Positions 35,982-46,936 of a DNA stretch of 64,000 nt are shown one piece after another. A model generated the notes under the pieces. That model searched no databases, had not been told where the DNA came from, and was given only the letters and a program-made list of their open reading frames with translations. The DNA is from NCEH01 sp043195125 (GTDB lineage: Bacteria > Pseudomonadota > Alphaproteobacteria > Rhizobiales > Xanthobacteraceae): assembly GCF_043195125.1 (NCBI RefSeq), contig NZ_JBAFWR010000002.1. One strand, given 5' to 3'. Both the position numbers and the translations under genes were made by a program. Position 1 is the first letter of the stretch, and each line of letters begins with the position of its first letter.

Positions 35982-36533
35982 CTATTTCGGGAAGGCGTCC
36001 TCGGGAATTTCGAATTCGCCCTCGGCCTTCAGGCCGGCTTTCTCGAAGAAGCCGGAGCCGAACCCGCCGACGATATGATCGCGGCAGACCATGGTCACGC
36101 TCGGCTGGCCGTTCTGCTCCACCACGACGCCCGAGACCTCGGCCGTGCCACCCTTGGGGTTCCACTTTCCGATGGCGTTGAAGAGCGTGTAGCGGATCGC
36201 CTGATCCTGGAACCGCAGCCATGCCCCGCCGCCGCCCGCAAACATGAGCGTGCCGACGGTGAAGGCGTCGGCGGGCTTCGTGCCGGGCGCCGGATAGCTC
36301 GTCAGCACCCGGTCCAGATGGCCGAAGCGATATTGCAGAAAGCCGCGGCCGTCGCCGATGTCCTTGGAGGCGCAGAGCGAAAGCGTGTGGCTGCCGAGAT
36401 CGCACGAGAACACGATCGTCTCAGCCGTCCTGCAATAGGTGCCGTCCTTGCCCGCCCTGGCGGGCGAGGAAAAGGACACGACAATCGCCAATGTGCAGGT
36501 CGCGGCGGACAGGAGGGCACGGTGAAAGGGCAT
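35982..36533 (-). CDS. Exported hypothetical protein
   Basis: A 183-residue protein with a signal peptide (MPFHRALLSAATCTLAIVVS, cleaved near SPARA). The mature protein has four cysteines (TYCRTAETIVFSCD, LSLCASK, VCRDHIVGG) and Gly/aromatic-rich beta segments. These suggest a disulfide-stabilised periplasmic beta protein. No family is recognised. It lies between the convergent hemW and the same-strand csoR, 82 bp after csoR. A longer frame reaches 36584 without a signal-peptide start. Confidence 0.68.
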   Translation of the reverse strand: MPFHRALLSAATCTLAIVVSFSSPARAGKDGTYCRTAETIVFSCDLGSHTLSLCASKDIGDGRGFLQYRFGHLDRVLTSYPAPGTKPADAFTVGTLMFAGGGGAWLRFQDQAIRYTLFNAIGKWNPKGGTAEVSGVVVEQNGQPSVTMVCRDHIVGGFGSGFFEKAGLKAEGEFEIPEDAFPK

Positions 36534-36615
36534 GAAAGCGACCCCGAGATGCGATGGGCGACAAAGGCGCATGCGCAGTACCATGCCTCATATGAAGGCC
36601 CTTTGGCAGCGCCCC

Positions 36616-36900
36616 TCACCGCTCGCTGCGGGCGATCACGTCCATCAATTCGGCCACCTTCTTGCGCTGCTCGTCCGCATCGCCGGAGCGGATCGCGTGC
36701 TCGACGCAATGGGCCACGTGATCGCGCAGCACCTCCTCCTCGGCCCGCCGCAAGGCAGCGCGGACGGCGGAGATCTGAGTGATGAGGTCGATGCAATAGC
36801 GATCCTCCTCCACCATGCGGGCAATGCCGCGCACTTGCCCCTCGATGCGGTTGAGGCGCTTCAGGACGGAGGATTTTGCCGGGTCACGCATGCTTGCCAT
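36616..36900 (-). CDS. csoR: Copper-sensing transcriptional repressor CsoR
   Basis: A 94-residue all-helical DUF156 repressor. Its ligands fall at C36, H61 and C65 (DRYCIDLI; DHVAHCVEHA), the Cu(I)-binding C-H-C triad of CsoR, with NRIEGQVRGI and the YCIDL motif. Apo-CsoR blocks transcription; Cu(I) releases it. It is divergent from copA, with two operator-like inverted repeats between. The ATG at 36900 overlaps the first base of operator 1; ATG 36891 is an alternative start. Confidence 0.92.
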   Translation of the reverse strand: MASMRDPAKSSVLKRLNRIEGQVRGIARMVEEDRYCIDLITQISAVRAALRRAEEEVLRDHVAHCVEHAIRSGDADEQRKKVAELMDVIARSER

Positions 36901-36918
36901 ATACCCCTGGCGGGTATA
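36900..36918. promoter_or_regulatory. CsoR operator 1
   Basis: TATACCCCTGGCGGGTATA contains a perfect 7-bp inverted repeat (TATACCC/GGGTATA) with the G/C-run centre of CsoR-type operators. It abuts the csoR start codon, so binding would block csoR transcription at or near initiation. Confidence 0.8.
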
Positions 36919-36933
36919 AATAACAAGTCGAGC

Positions 36934-36952
36934 ATACCCCCCAGGGGTTCAT
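36934..36952. promoter_or_regulatory. CsoR operator 2
   Basis: ATACCCCCCAGGGGTTCAT has an ACCCC/GGGGT inverted repeat like operator 1 but less symmetric. It lies 70 bp before copA and probably controls the copA side of the divergent region. Confidence 0.65.
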
Positions 36953-37021
36953 GCGTGAACAATTCGCGTCTTTCTGAGCGAGCGCAAAGACCCGCGCACG
37001 CAAAGGCGCAATGAGGCGATC

Positions 37022-39559
<2,538 letters not shown>

Positions 39560-39644
39560 GACGCTGTGCGGGGCGCGCCGCCCACCGGGATTGAAGGCGC
39601 ATTCGCCCCGTTCCATTGTGCGGGAACGAGGGGAAGGCAGCCGC

Positions 39645-40481
39645 ATGGCGGGGGCGGGGTCTGAGGACGAAACCGATCTGGCGGCCCCGGTCCTGGGTGT
39701 CGCGGAGCGGCTGCGCGCCGGCGGCCTTCACGCGGGGCGCATGCTCCACGCGGCCGGCAAGGCGGCGCTCGGGCTCGTTCTGCCGCCCACTTGCGTCTGC
39801 TGCGGAACGATCGTCCACGAGGCGGAAGGCCTGTGCGGTGGTTGCTGGCGGCGCCTCGCCTTCGTGGAGCGGCCCTATTGCGAGCGCCTCGGCATTCCCT
39901 TCGCCTATGAGCAGCATCAGGGCGACGACGCGCCGCGCCTGTCTCTCGAAGCCGTCACCGACCCGCCGGCCTTCGACCGGGCGCGCGCGGCAGTGCTGTT
40001 CGGCCCGGTCTCGCGCGATCTCGTGCACGGGCTGAAATATGGCGACCGGCTCGACATGGCCGCGCCCATGGCCCGCCTCATGACCCGCGCGGCCGGCGAA
40101 CTGCTGCGCGAGGCGGACCTGATCGTCCCGGTCCCGCTTCATCCCCTGCGGCTATGGCGGCGGCGCTTCAACCAGGCCGCCCTGCTGGCCCGGCGCATCT
40201 CCAAGGCCAGCGGGGTGCCGTGCCGCACCGACGTGCTGGCGCGCACCCGCGCGACCCCTTCGCAGGTATCCTTCAACCGCGAAGAGCGGCGCGCGAACGT
40301 TTCCGGGGCGTTCCGCGTGCCCGATTCGCTCACCCACCACGTGGCCGGACGGCGCATCGTGATTGTGGACGACGTCCTCACAACCGGGGCGACACTCGAT
40401 GCCTGCGCGCGGGCCTTGAGGTACGCAAAGGCCGTTCATATCGACGCTGTGACCTTCGCCAGGGTTGTCGAAGCCGGCTGA
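39645..40481 (+). CDS. ComF-family phosphoribosyltransferase-like protein
   Basis: A 278-residue protein. N-terminal zinc-ribbon cysteines lie in PPTCVCCGTIVHEAEGLCGG, and the ComF body follows with LVHGLKYGDRLDMAAPMARL, VPVPLHPLRLWRRRFNQA and the PRPP-binding loop IVIVDDVLTTGATLDAC. ComF proteins are linked to DNA uptake, but outside competence systems their reaction is unknown. GGGGAAGG precedes the ATG at 39645. It is 60 bp upstream of grxC, the usual alphaproteobacterial order. Confidence 0.9.
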   Translation: MAGAGSEDETDLAAPVLGVAERLRAGGLHAGRMLHAAGKAALGLVLPPTCVCCGTIVHEAEGLCGGCWRRLAFVERPYCERLGIPFAYEQHQGDDAPRLSLEAVTDPPAFDRARAAVLFGPVSRDLVHGLKYGDRLDMAAPMARLMTRAAGELLREADLIVPVPLHPLRLWRRRFNQAALLARRISKASGVPCRTDVLARTRATPSQVSFNREERRANVSGAFRVPDSLTHHVAGRRIVIVDDVLTTGATLDACARALRYAKAVHIDAVTFARVVEAG

Positions 40482-40540
40482 AGAGCCTTATTATGCAACA
40501 ATTCCGTGACGGCGATTTGGCCCGTCGCGCAGAGGGCTGC

Positions 40541-40798
40541 ATGAAAACCATCGAAATCTACACCAAGAGCTGGTGCCCCTATTGCCATGCCGCAAAGGAG
40601 TTGCTGCGCCGAAAAGGGCTGACTTTCACCGAGATCGATGTGACCACGGACCCCGCCGGCCAGGAAGAAATGTCCCGGCGCGCGGGCGGGCGCACCAGCG
40701 TTCCGCAGATCTTCATCGGCGAGACCCATGTGGGCGGCTGCGACGATCTCTATGCCCTCGAGAGCGCGGGCGAGCTCGACACCCTGATCGCGGCCTGA
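40541..40798 (+). CDS. grxC: Glutaredoxin 3
   Basis: An 85-residue dithiol glutaredoxin with active site C12-P-Y-C15 (KSWCPYCHAAK), the cis-proline TSVPQIFIG and the glutathione-binding GGCDDLYAL. It reduces protein disulfides and mixed disulfides with glutathione in the cytosol. ATG 40541 gives the canonical start; the open frame extends upstream through comF. Confidence 0.96.
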   Translation: MKTIEIYTKSWCPYCHAAKELLRRKGLTFTEIDVTTDPAGQEEMSRRAGGRTSVPQIFIGETHVGGCDDLYALESAGELDTLIAA

Positions 40799-40936
40799 GC
40801 CGCACGATGCGCGGTCCTGTCCGCTCCGGCGGACCGACCCCGCCTTTATCCCTCGCGCGGGACATGACGAGCCTCTACACTTGTCCCCTCAGAACGTGTC
40901 ACCCCCTATTCCCGTTGCGCGCCGCGAGCCGATGCC

Positions 40937-41821
40937 ATGAGTGATATCCAGAAGACTGAAACCCTGCGCGTGGGCCTGGTCCAGCTGCGCTCCGGGCGCG
41001 AGGTCGCCGCCAATATCGAGACCGCGAGCGCGCTCATCCGCGAGGCCGCGCTGGCCGGCGCCCAATATGTGCAGACGCCGGAAACCACCAATCTCATGGA
41101 GCTGGACCGCACGCTTTTGTTCGACAAGCTGCGCGAGGAGGAGGCGGACCCGGCCCTCGCCGCTTTCCGCGATCTGGCGCGCGAACTCAAGATCCACCTG
41201 CATGTGGGCTCGCTGGCGCTGAAAATCTCCGAGCAGCGCGCCGTCAACCGCGGCTTCCTGATCGCCCCGGACGGGGAAATCGCCGCCCGCTACGACAAGA
41301 TCCACATGTTCGACGTGGATCTCGGCAATGGCGAGAGCTATCGCGAATCCAATTCCTACAAGCCCGGCGAGCGCGCCGTGACGGCGTCCGTCTCGGGGGT
41401 GAAGATCGGCCTCACCATCTGCTACGATCTGCGCTTTCCACCGCTCTACCGGGCGCTGGCGGAAAGCGGCGCGGATGTGCTGACCGTGCCGGCCGCCTTC
41501 ACCCGTCCCACCGGGGAAGCCCATTGGCATGTGCTGCTGCGCGCCCGCGCCATCGAGAACGGCGCCTATGTGCTCGCCGCCGCCCAGGGCGGGCGCCACG
41601 AGAACGGCCGGGAGACCTATGGCCATTCGCTGGTGGTCGACCCCTGGGGCCGCGTGATCGCCGAGGGCGGCACCGATCCCGGCGTGATCCTGGCGGAACT
41701 CGACCTGAAGGAGGTCGCAGCGGCCCGCCGGCGCATCCCCTCCCTGCAGCACGGCCGCCGGTTCGAGGTGGCGGACAGCGGCCAGGGCGGCCATCTCCAT
41801 CTGGTCGGGGCGGCGACGTGA
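40937..41821 (+). CDS. Carbon-nitrogen hydrolase, Nit2-like amidase
   Basis: A 294-residue nitrilase-superfamily enzyme with the full Glu-Lys-Cys triad: E49 (QTPETTNLM), K121 (RYDKIHMFD) and C162 (LTICYDLRFPPLY). The wording RYDKIHMFDVDL and the family branch match Nit2/omega-amidase-like and deaminated-glutathione amidases, so removal of a side-chain amide from a keto acid or deaminated glutathione is likely. It sits after grxC, a common pairing in alphaproteobacteria that also fits glutathione repair. The stop overlaps the DUF1178 start (GTGA). Confidence 0.9.
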   Translation: MSDIQKTETLRVGLVQLRSGREVAANIETASALIREAALAGAQYVQTPETTNLMELDRTLLFDKLREEEADPALAAFRDLARELKIHLHVGSLALKISEQRAVNRGFLIAPDGEIAARYDKIHMFDVDLGNGESYRESNSYKPGERAVTASVSGVKIGLTICYDLRFPPLYRALAESGADVLTVPAAFTRPTGEAHWHVLLRARAIENGAYVLAAAQGGRHENGRETYGHSLVVDPWGRVIAEGGTDPGVILAELDLKEVAAARRRIPSLQHGRRFEVADSGQGGHLHLVGAAT

Positions 41822-42297
41822 TCCGCTACACGCTCCGGTGCGAACAGGGCCACGATTTCGAAAGCTGGTTCCCCTCTTCCGAAAGCTTCGAGGCCCAGCG
41901 CGGACGCGGCTTGGTATCCTGCCCGAATTGCGGCAGCGTGCGTGTGGAAAAGGCCATCATGGCGCCCTCGGTGGCCCGCACCGACCGCGCGCCCGCTGCG
42001 GCGACGCCCGACGCCGACACCGCCGCCGCGCCGGCACAGGCCCCGGCCAACCCGGTGGCCCTCATGGGCCAGCAGGAGCGCGAATTCCACCGCTTGGTGC
42101 GCGAATTGCGCGACCATGTCACCCGCAATGCCGATTATGTCGGAGAGGATTTCGCCGACCTCGCGCGCAAGATGCACGGCGGCGAGATCGAGCATCGCTC
42201 GATCTATGGCGAGGCCAGCGCGGACGAGGTGAAGGCCCTGCGGGAGGAGGAGGTGGAGGTGTTCCCCCTGCCGGTCCTGCCGGAAGACCGGAACTGA
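41818..42297 (+). CDS. DUF1178 family protein
   Basis: A 159-residue alphaproteobacterial protein with an N-terminal zinc-ribbon-like part (MIRYTLRCEQGHDFESWFPS ... CPNCGS), a variable Ala/Pro-rich linker, and a conserved C-terminus (EREFHRLVRELRDHVTRNAD, GEIEHRSIYGEAS, EVEVFPLPVLPEDRN). The function is unknown. GTG 41818 overlaps the stop of the amidase gene by 4 bp, and the gene nearly always follows that amidase. It converges with ubiG. Confidence 0.9.
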   Translation: MIRYTLRCEQGHDFESWFPSSESFEAQRGRGLVSCPNCGSVRVEKAIMAPSVARTDRAPAAATPDADTAAAPAQAPANPVALMGQQEREFHRLVRELRDHVTRNADYVGEDFADLARKMHGGEIEHRSIYGEASADEVKALREEEVEVFPLPVLPEDRN

Positions 42298-42310
42298 AGC
42301 GCAGCCCGCC

Positions 42311-43054
42311 TTAGCTCGCCGGCCCGGCGACGATGAAATAATTCACGTCCGTATCCGCCGAAAGCGCCCAAGTGCCGCGCAGCGGATCGAAGCTGAGGCC
42401 AGCCAGCTCGCGCACCTCGAAGCCGCCGGCGGCCAGCGTCGCCTCGAACTCGCCGGGGGTCACGAACTTTTCCCAGCGATGGGTGCCGCGCGGCAGCCAG
42501 CGCAGCACATATTCCGCCCCGACAATGGCGAGCGCGAAGCTCTTGCCCGTGCGGTTCAGCGTGGAGCCGATGAACAGGCCGTTGGGCTGCACCATCTCCG
42601 CCGCGCGGCGCACGAACAGGCCGACGTCGGCCACATGCTCCACCACCTCCAGCGCCATCACCACGTCGAACCGCTCGCCGGCGTCCGCCAGTTCCTCGGC
42701 GGTGGCGGCGCGATAATCAATCGCCAAGTCCGAGCGCGCGGCATGGGCGCTGGCGATGTCCACATTGCCGGCGGAGGGGTCGATACCCACCATATCCGCC
42801 CCCATGCGCGCCACGGGTTCGCTGATGAGCCCGCCGCCGCAGCCGATGTCGAGGATCTTTAGGCCCTTGAGCGGCCGCAGGCTGCGCGGGTCATGGCCGA
42901 AATGGCGCACGATGACGTCGCGCAGGAAGGCAAGCCGCGCGGGATTGATAGCGTGGAGCGGCGCCATCTTGCCCTTGGGATCCCACCATTCCTCGCCCAG
43001 CGCCTCGAAGCGGGCAACCTCTGCGGGATCGATGGTCAGGTTCGGCTGGGTCAT
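42311..43054 (-). CDS. ubiG: Ubiquinone biosynthesis O-methyltransferase
   Basis: A 247-residue SAM-dependent methyltransferase. The UbiG signatures are EWWDPKGKMAPLHAINPARL, motif I ILDIGCGGGLISEPVARMGA, the acidic GIDPSAGNVDIA and VVMALEVVEHVADV. It catalyses both O-methylations of the ubiquinone head group. The C-terminus TDVNYFIVA matches the family. It is 49 bp downstream of trpS on the same strand. Confidence 0.96.
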   Translation of the reverse strand: MTQPNLTIDPAEVARFEALGEEWWDPKGKMAPLHAINPARLAFLRDVIVRHFGHDPRSLRPLKGLKILDIGCGGGLISEPVARMGADMVGIDPSAGNVDIASAHAARSDLAIDYRAATAEELADAGERFDVVMALEVVEHVADVGLFVRRAAEMVQPNGLFIGSTLNRTGKSFALAIVGAEYVLRWLPRGTHRWEKFVTPGEFEATLAAGGFEVRELAGLSFDPLRGTWALSADTDVNYFIVAGPAS

Positions 43055-43103
43055 GGGATATCGCCTTTTCAGGAGCCGAACTTACACCATTTCCGGCGGG
43101 GCC

Positions 43104-44141
43104 TCAGCCCCGCACCATGCCCACGATGTCCTTCACGTCGCGGATCGTCTGGTCGGCGATCACCCGCGCGCGGGCCGCACCTTCCGTGAGGATGGCGTCG
43201 ATGGCGCTGGTATCGGCCATCAGGCGCTGCATCTCCCCGGCGATGGGGCCGAGCTTGTCCACCGCGAGATCCACCAGCGCCGCCTTGAAGGCCGAGAACT
43301 GGCTGCCGCCATACTCGTCCAGCACGCCTTGCTTGGTGCCGTCGGCGAGCGCGGCATAGATGCCCACCAGATTGTCCGCCTCGGGACGCGCCTTGAGGCC
43401 GGCTTCCTCGGAGGGCAGAGGCTCGGGATCGGTCTTGGCCTTGCGCACCTTGCCGGCGATGGCGTCCTTGTCGTCGGTCAGATTGATGCGCGAAAAATCC
43501 GACGGGTCGGACTTGGACATCTTCTTGGAGCCGTCGCGCAGGCTCATGACGCGGGTGGCGGGGCCGGCGATGAGCGGCTCGGTGAGCGGGAAATAGCCCT
43601 CGCCATGGCCGTTGGCGGCGATGGAGGGGCCGAAATCCACGTTGAACTTCTGCGCGATATCGCGCGTCAGCTCCAGATGCTGCTTCTGGTCCTCCCCCAC
43701 CGGCACGTGGGTCGCCTTGTAGAGCAGGATGTCGGCGGCCATCAGGTCGGGATAGGCGAACAGGCCCACGGACACGTTCTCGCGGTCCTTGCCGGCCTTT
43801 TCCTTGAACTGCGTCATGCGGTTCAGCCAGCCCATGCGGGCGACGCAATTGAAGATCCAGGCCAGTTCCGCGTGGCCGGAGACCTGGCTCTGGTTGAACA
43901 CGATATGGCGCTTGGGATCGATGCCGCAGGCGATGAAGGCGGCGGTGACCTCGCGCGTGTGGCGCTTCAGCTCTTCCGGATCCTGCCACACGGTGATGGC
44001 GTGCAGATCGACCACGCAATAAATGCAGTCGTGGCTGTCCTGCAGGGCGACGAAGCGCTTGATGGCGCCGAGATAATTGCCGAGATGCAGGTTGCCGGTG
44101 GGCTGCACACCGGAAAAGACGCGTTCCGCGACCGCCGCCAT
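43104..44141 (-). CDS. trpS: Tryptophan--tRNA ligase
   Basis: A 345-residue class I synthetase. The HIGH-type motif is PTGNLHLGNYLGA and the KMSKS motif KKMSKSDPSD. YCVVDLHAITVWQ and GEDQKQHLELTRDIA are typical. GGGAGGT lies upstream of ATG 44141. The bacterial TrpRS length (~330-350) is normal. It precedes ubiG. Confidence 0.97.
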   Translation of the reverse strand: MAAVAERVFSGVQPTGNLHLGNYLGAIKRFVALQDSHDCIYCVVDLHAITVWQDPEELKRHTREVTAAFIACGIDPKRHIVFNQSQVSGHAELAWIFNCVARMGWLNRMTQFKEKAGKDRENVSVGLFAYPDLMAADILLYKATHVPVGEDQKQHLELTRDIAQKFNVDFGPSIAANGHGEGYFPLTEPLIAGPATRVMSLRDGSKKMSKSDPSDFSRINLTDDKDAIAGKVRKAKTDPEPLPSEEAGLKARPEADNLVGIYAALADGTKQGVLDEYGGSQFSAFKAALVDLAVDKLGPIAGEMQRLMADTSAIDAILTEGAARARVIADQTIRDVKDIVGMVRG

Positions 44142-44303
44142 GGCGACCTCCCGAAGACCGGCGGGCCAAGGCACCGCCGTCAGACATGACAGCGCAGCGG
44201 CCGGACGGTCGCGCGCGAAGACGAAGCGCGCCTCATGCCACCCGCCGCCGCGCCGCGCAAGCTGCCCGCGCGGCTCCGGCCGCGCGGCGTGGGAAAAGGC
44301 GCC

Positions 44304-45227
44304 TCAGCGGGGCGCATTTGCCGCGTCGATGAAGGCGCCGATGGCCGCCTGCGTCGCCGCGTCCCAGAGCAGGGGCGCGTGACCCTCGTCCGCCACGGTG
44401 TGGACGGTGAGGCCGGGATGGCGCGCTGCCATCTGCGCCACGGTATCGGCGCTCAGGATATCGGACAGCGCCCCGTGCACCACCATCACCGGAATATCCT
44501 TCATGGCCTCGAACCCCGGCCACATGTCCGGCAGCTCGGCATTGGGATCGAACGCCTTGAAGGCGACCGCCAGCGCCGGGTCATAGGCAAGGGCCGGCAT
44601 GCCGGCATCGTCGCGATAGATCTGGCGGGCGAAGCGCTCCCATCCGGAATCGTCGAGATTGGGGAACAAGAAGCCCTGGCTGGCCTTCAGACGCGCGACG
44701 GTGGAGGGCCAGTCGGTGAAAGTCGGCACACCCACATAGCCGGAGATCCGGGCAAGGCCGGCCTTCTCGATCACCGGGCCGATGTCGTTCAGTACCGCCG
44801 CCGCCATCAGATCGGGGCGCAGCTGGGAGAGCACCATCATCACCAGCCCGCCGCGCGAGGTGCCGATGAAGATCGCGCGGGCAATGCCGAGGGACGCGAG
44901 CGCGGCGATCGTGTCCATCGCCTCTTGGAGCGGGGTGTAGGTAGCGACGGGCCCGAAAGCGGAGCCGCCCCGGCCGCGGAAATCCAACCCCACGACGCGC
45001 CGCCCGTGTGCCGCGAGCCCCCCGGCCAAAGCTTCGAAATCGCGCGAATTGCGCGTCACGCCCGGCAGGCAGACCACCGGCAGATCTTCGCTCGCAGAAA
45101 GGTCATCGCCCGCCGTGCCCCACTCGCGGCCGAACAAGGCCAGCCCGTCGGCGGTGGCATAAGCGAAGAAGCGACAAGGCGGGGCGGAAGCGGGGGCGGT
45201 CTCGGTGGCGGGAACAGGCTCAACCAT
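44304..45227 (-). CDS. Alpha/beta hydrolase
   Basis: A 307-residue hydrolase with VVCLPGVTRNSRDFEALA (oxyanion region), VVGLDFRGRGGSAF, nucleophile elbow IGTSRGG and a C-terminal His in ADEGHAPLLW, so the triad appears complete. The substrate cannot be told from sequence; relatives are annotated as general esterases or epoxide-hydrolase-like enzymes. AAGGAGTG precedes ATG 45227. It lies 60 bp after murJ on the same strand. Confidence 0.87.
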   Translation of the reverse strand: MVEPVPATETAPASAPPCRFFAYATADGLALFGREWGTAGDDLSASEDLPVVCLPGVTRNSRDFEALAGGLAAHGRRVVGLDFRGRGGSAFGPVATYTPLQEAMDTIAALASLGIARAIFIGTSRGGLVMMVLSQLRPDLMAAAVLNDIGPVIEKAGLARISGYVGVPTFTDWPSTVARLKASQGFLFPNLDDSGWERFARQIYRDDAGMPALAYDPALAVAFKAFDPNAELPDMWPGFEAMKDIPVMVVHGALSDILSADTVAQMAARHPGLTVHTVADEGHAPLLWDAATQAAIGAFIDAANAPR

Positions 45228-45287
45228 GAATGCACTCCTTCGGGCTCGGAACACCTAAGGCCTTTCGGACGAAGGTTGAAAGACGGC

Positions 45288-46808
45288 TCAAGCGGCGCGG
45301 GCCACCGAACGCCGCACCAGCAGCGCGACCGCGCCATAGCTGAGCATCCCCGCCCCCACCAGCACCACGAGCCGCCCCAAGGCGCCGAGGCTGCCCGCGC
45401 CGGGATGCGGCCAGACATGCGCGAGGCCGCCGACCACCAGCGCCATCAGCACGCACCCGCCGGCAAGCCCGGCGACGGCGCGGGCGAGCGCGCCATCCAC
45501 ATGCAGATGGCCGGCGCGCGCCAGCAGGGCGCCGATGGTGAGCGCGCTCAGCACCGCCGAGACCGCAACCCCGCTCGCCGCCCCCGCCGGCCCGAAGGCG
45601 GCGCCGAGGCCGATGCAGGCGAGCGCGCAGGCGAGCAGCGAGGCGAGGCCCACGCGCTCCACGGTTCGCGTCATGCCATGGGTGAGGGCGGTGGCGGAGA
45701 GCACCCGCTCCAGCCCCTGCGCCGGCAGGGAGAAGGCGAGCGCGGCCAGCAACAGCGCCGTGAGGCGCGCGTCTTCCGCATCGAAGCTGCCGCGCTGGTA
45801 GAGCACGGCGACGATGGGCTGCGCCAGCACGGCGAGCCCGGTGCCCGCCGGCAAGGCGAGCGCGAGCGCGGCGAGGCTGGCGCCGCTGGCATGGCGCCCC
45901 CTGCCCCCGCCGCCCGCCGCCAGCAGCGGCACCAGCACTGCCCCGGCGCTGGCGCCGACAAGGCCGAGCGGCAGGTCCACGAGGCGCTGGGCATAATTCA
46001 GCGCCGCCACCGCGCCCGGCAAAGCGGAGACCGTCGCCGCCGCGATCAGCAGGCGGAATTGGGAGAGGCCGGCGAACAGCAGCGCGGGTGCGCAGGCCCG
46101 CAGCACAGAACGGGCGCCGCGCCAGTCGCTCCCGCCCGGTTGCGCACGGGAGGGCGCGCCGGGAGCGCCGCGGCTCGCGACCATCATCAGCAGCAATTGG
46201 GCGATGCCGGCGGCAACCTGGGCGATCGCGACCAGGACCGCCGCCGTGCCCGTCGCCATGTCGGTTGCGAGGACGAGATAGAGGATCACGCAGAGCACCA
46301 CGGCATTGGCGAGCCCCGGCGCCAGCGCCGGCAAAAACACCCGCTGGCCGGCGTTCGCGATGCCGCCGAACACCGCCGCCCCGGCCGCCAAAGGCAGATA
46401 GAGCAGCGCGATGCGCCCGCACGCGACTGCAAGGTCCGCCCGCTCGCCGCCGAGCGCGAAGCCCGGCGCCAGCACGCCGATCAGCGCCGGCATGAACAAA
46501 GCTCCAAGCCCCGCCAGCACCAGGAGCAGCAGCACCAGGAGGATCAGCACCGCGCGCGCGAGCGCACCGCCCGCCGCATCCCCGCCCCGCGCCCGCGCAG
46601 CCGCGAGGCCGGGCAGGAAGGCGGCGTTGAACGCGCCTTCCGCCAAAAGGCGGCGCGCCAGCAGCGGCAGGGAGAGCGCGGCCATCAGCGCGTCCGCCGC
46701 CGGCCCCGCGCCCAGCACGGCGGCGGTGCCGGCATCGCGGGCAAAGCCCATCACCCGCGAACCGAGCGTCGCGGCCGTGACGGTAGAGGTGCGGGCAAGC
46801 AGCGACAT
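45288..46808 (-). CDS. murJ: Lipid II flippase MurJ
   Basis: A 506-residue MVF-family flippase with about 14 membrane segments. It starts SLLARTSTVTAATLGSRVMG (the MurJ TM1 motif with conserved Arg), then RRLLAEGAFNAAFLPGLAAA. The central cavity helices contain LNYAQRLVDLPLGL and YQRGSFDAEDARLTALLL. It moves lipid II across the inner membrane for peptidoglycan synthesis. ATG 46808 gives the canonical N-terminus; the frame extends to 46847 without family sequence. Confidence 0.95.
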   Translation of the reverse strand: MSLLARTSTVTAATLGSRVMGFARDAGTAAVLGAGPAADALMAALSLPLLARRLLAEGAFNAAFLPGLAAARARGGDAAGGALARAVLILLVLLLLVLAGLGALFMPALIGVLAPGFALGGERADLAVACGRIALLYLPLAAGAAVFGGIANAGQRVFLPALAPGLANAVVLCVILYLVLATDMATGTAAVLVAIAQVAAGIAQLLLMMVASRGAPGAPSRAQPGGSDWRGARSVLRACAPALLFAGLSQFRLLIAAATVSALPGAVAALNYAQRLVDLPLGLVGASAGAVLVPLLAAGGGGRGRHASGASLAALALALPAGTGLAVLAQPIVAVLYQRGSFDAEDARLTALLLAALAFSLPAQGLERVLSATALTHGMTRTVERVGLASLLACALACIGLGAAFGPAGAASGVAVSAVLSALTIGALLARAGHLHVDGALARAVAGLAGGCVLMALVVGGLAHVWPHPGAGSLGALGRLVVLVGAGMLSYGAVALLVRRSVARAA

Positions 46809-46936
46809 GGGGCATCCAGGACAAAAGGCGGAAGGGGCCGCGCGCACGTCCGGCGCACCGGCCAGGCCGTACCTGCGCCCCTCATGCGCGATCCCACGGC
46901 GGAAGGAAAGCGGGAGGATGCGCTGGCCGCGCCGTC

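Noticed and set aside
41524..41817. Longer N-terminus for the DUF1178 gene
   Set aside because: The open frame extends back inside the amidase gene, but the family starts at MIRYTLRCEQGH, so GTG 41818 is used.
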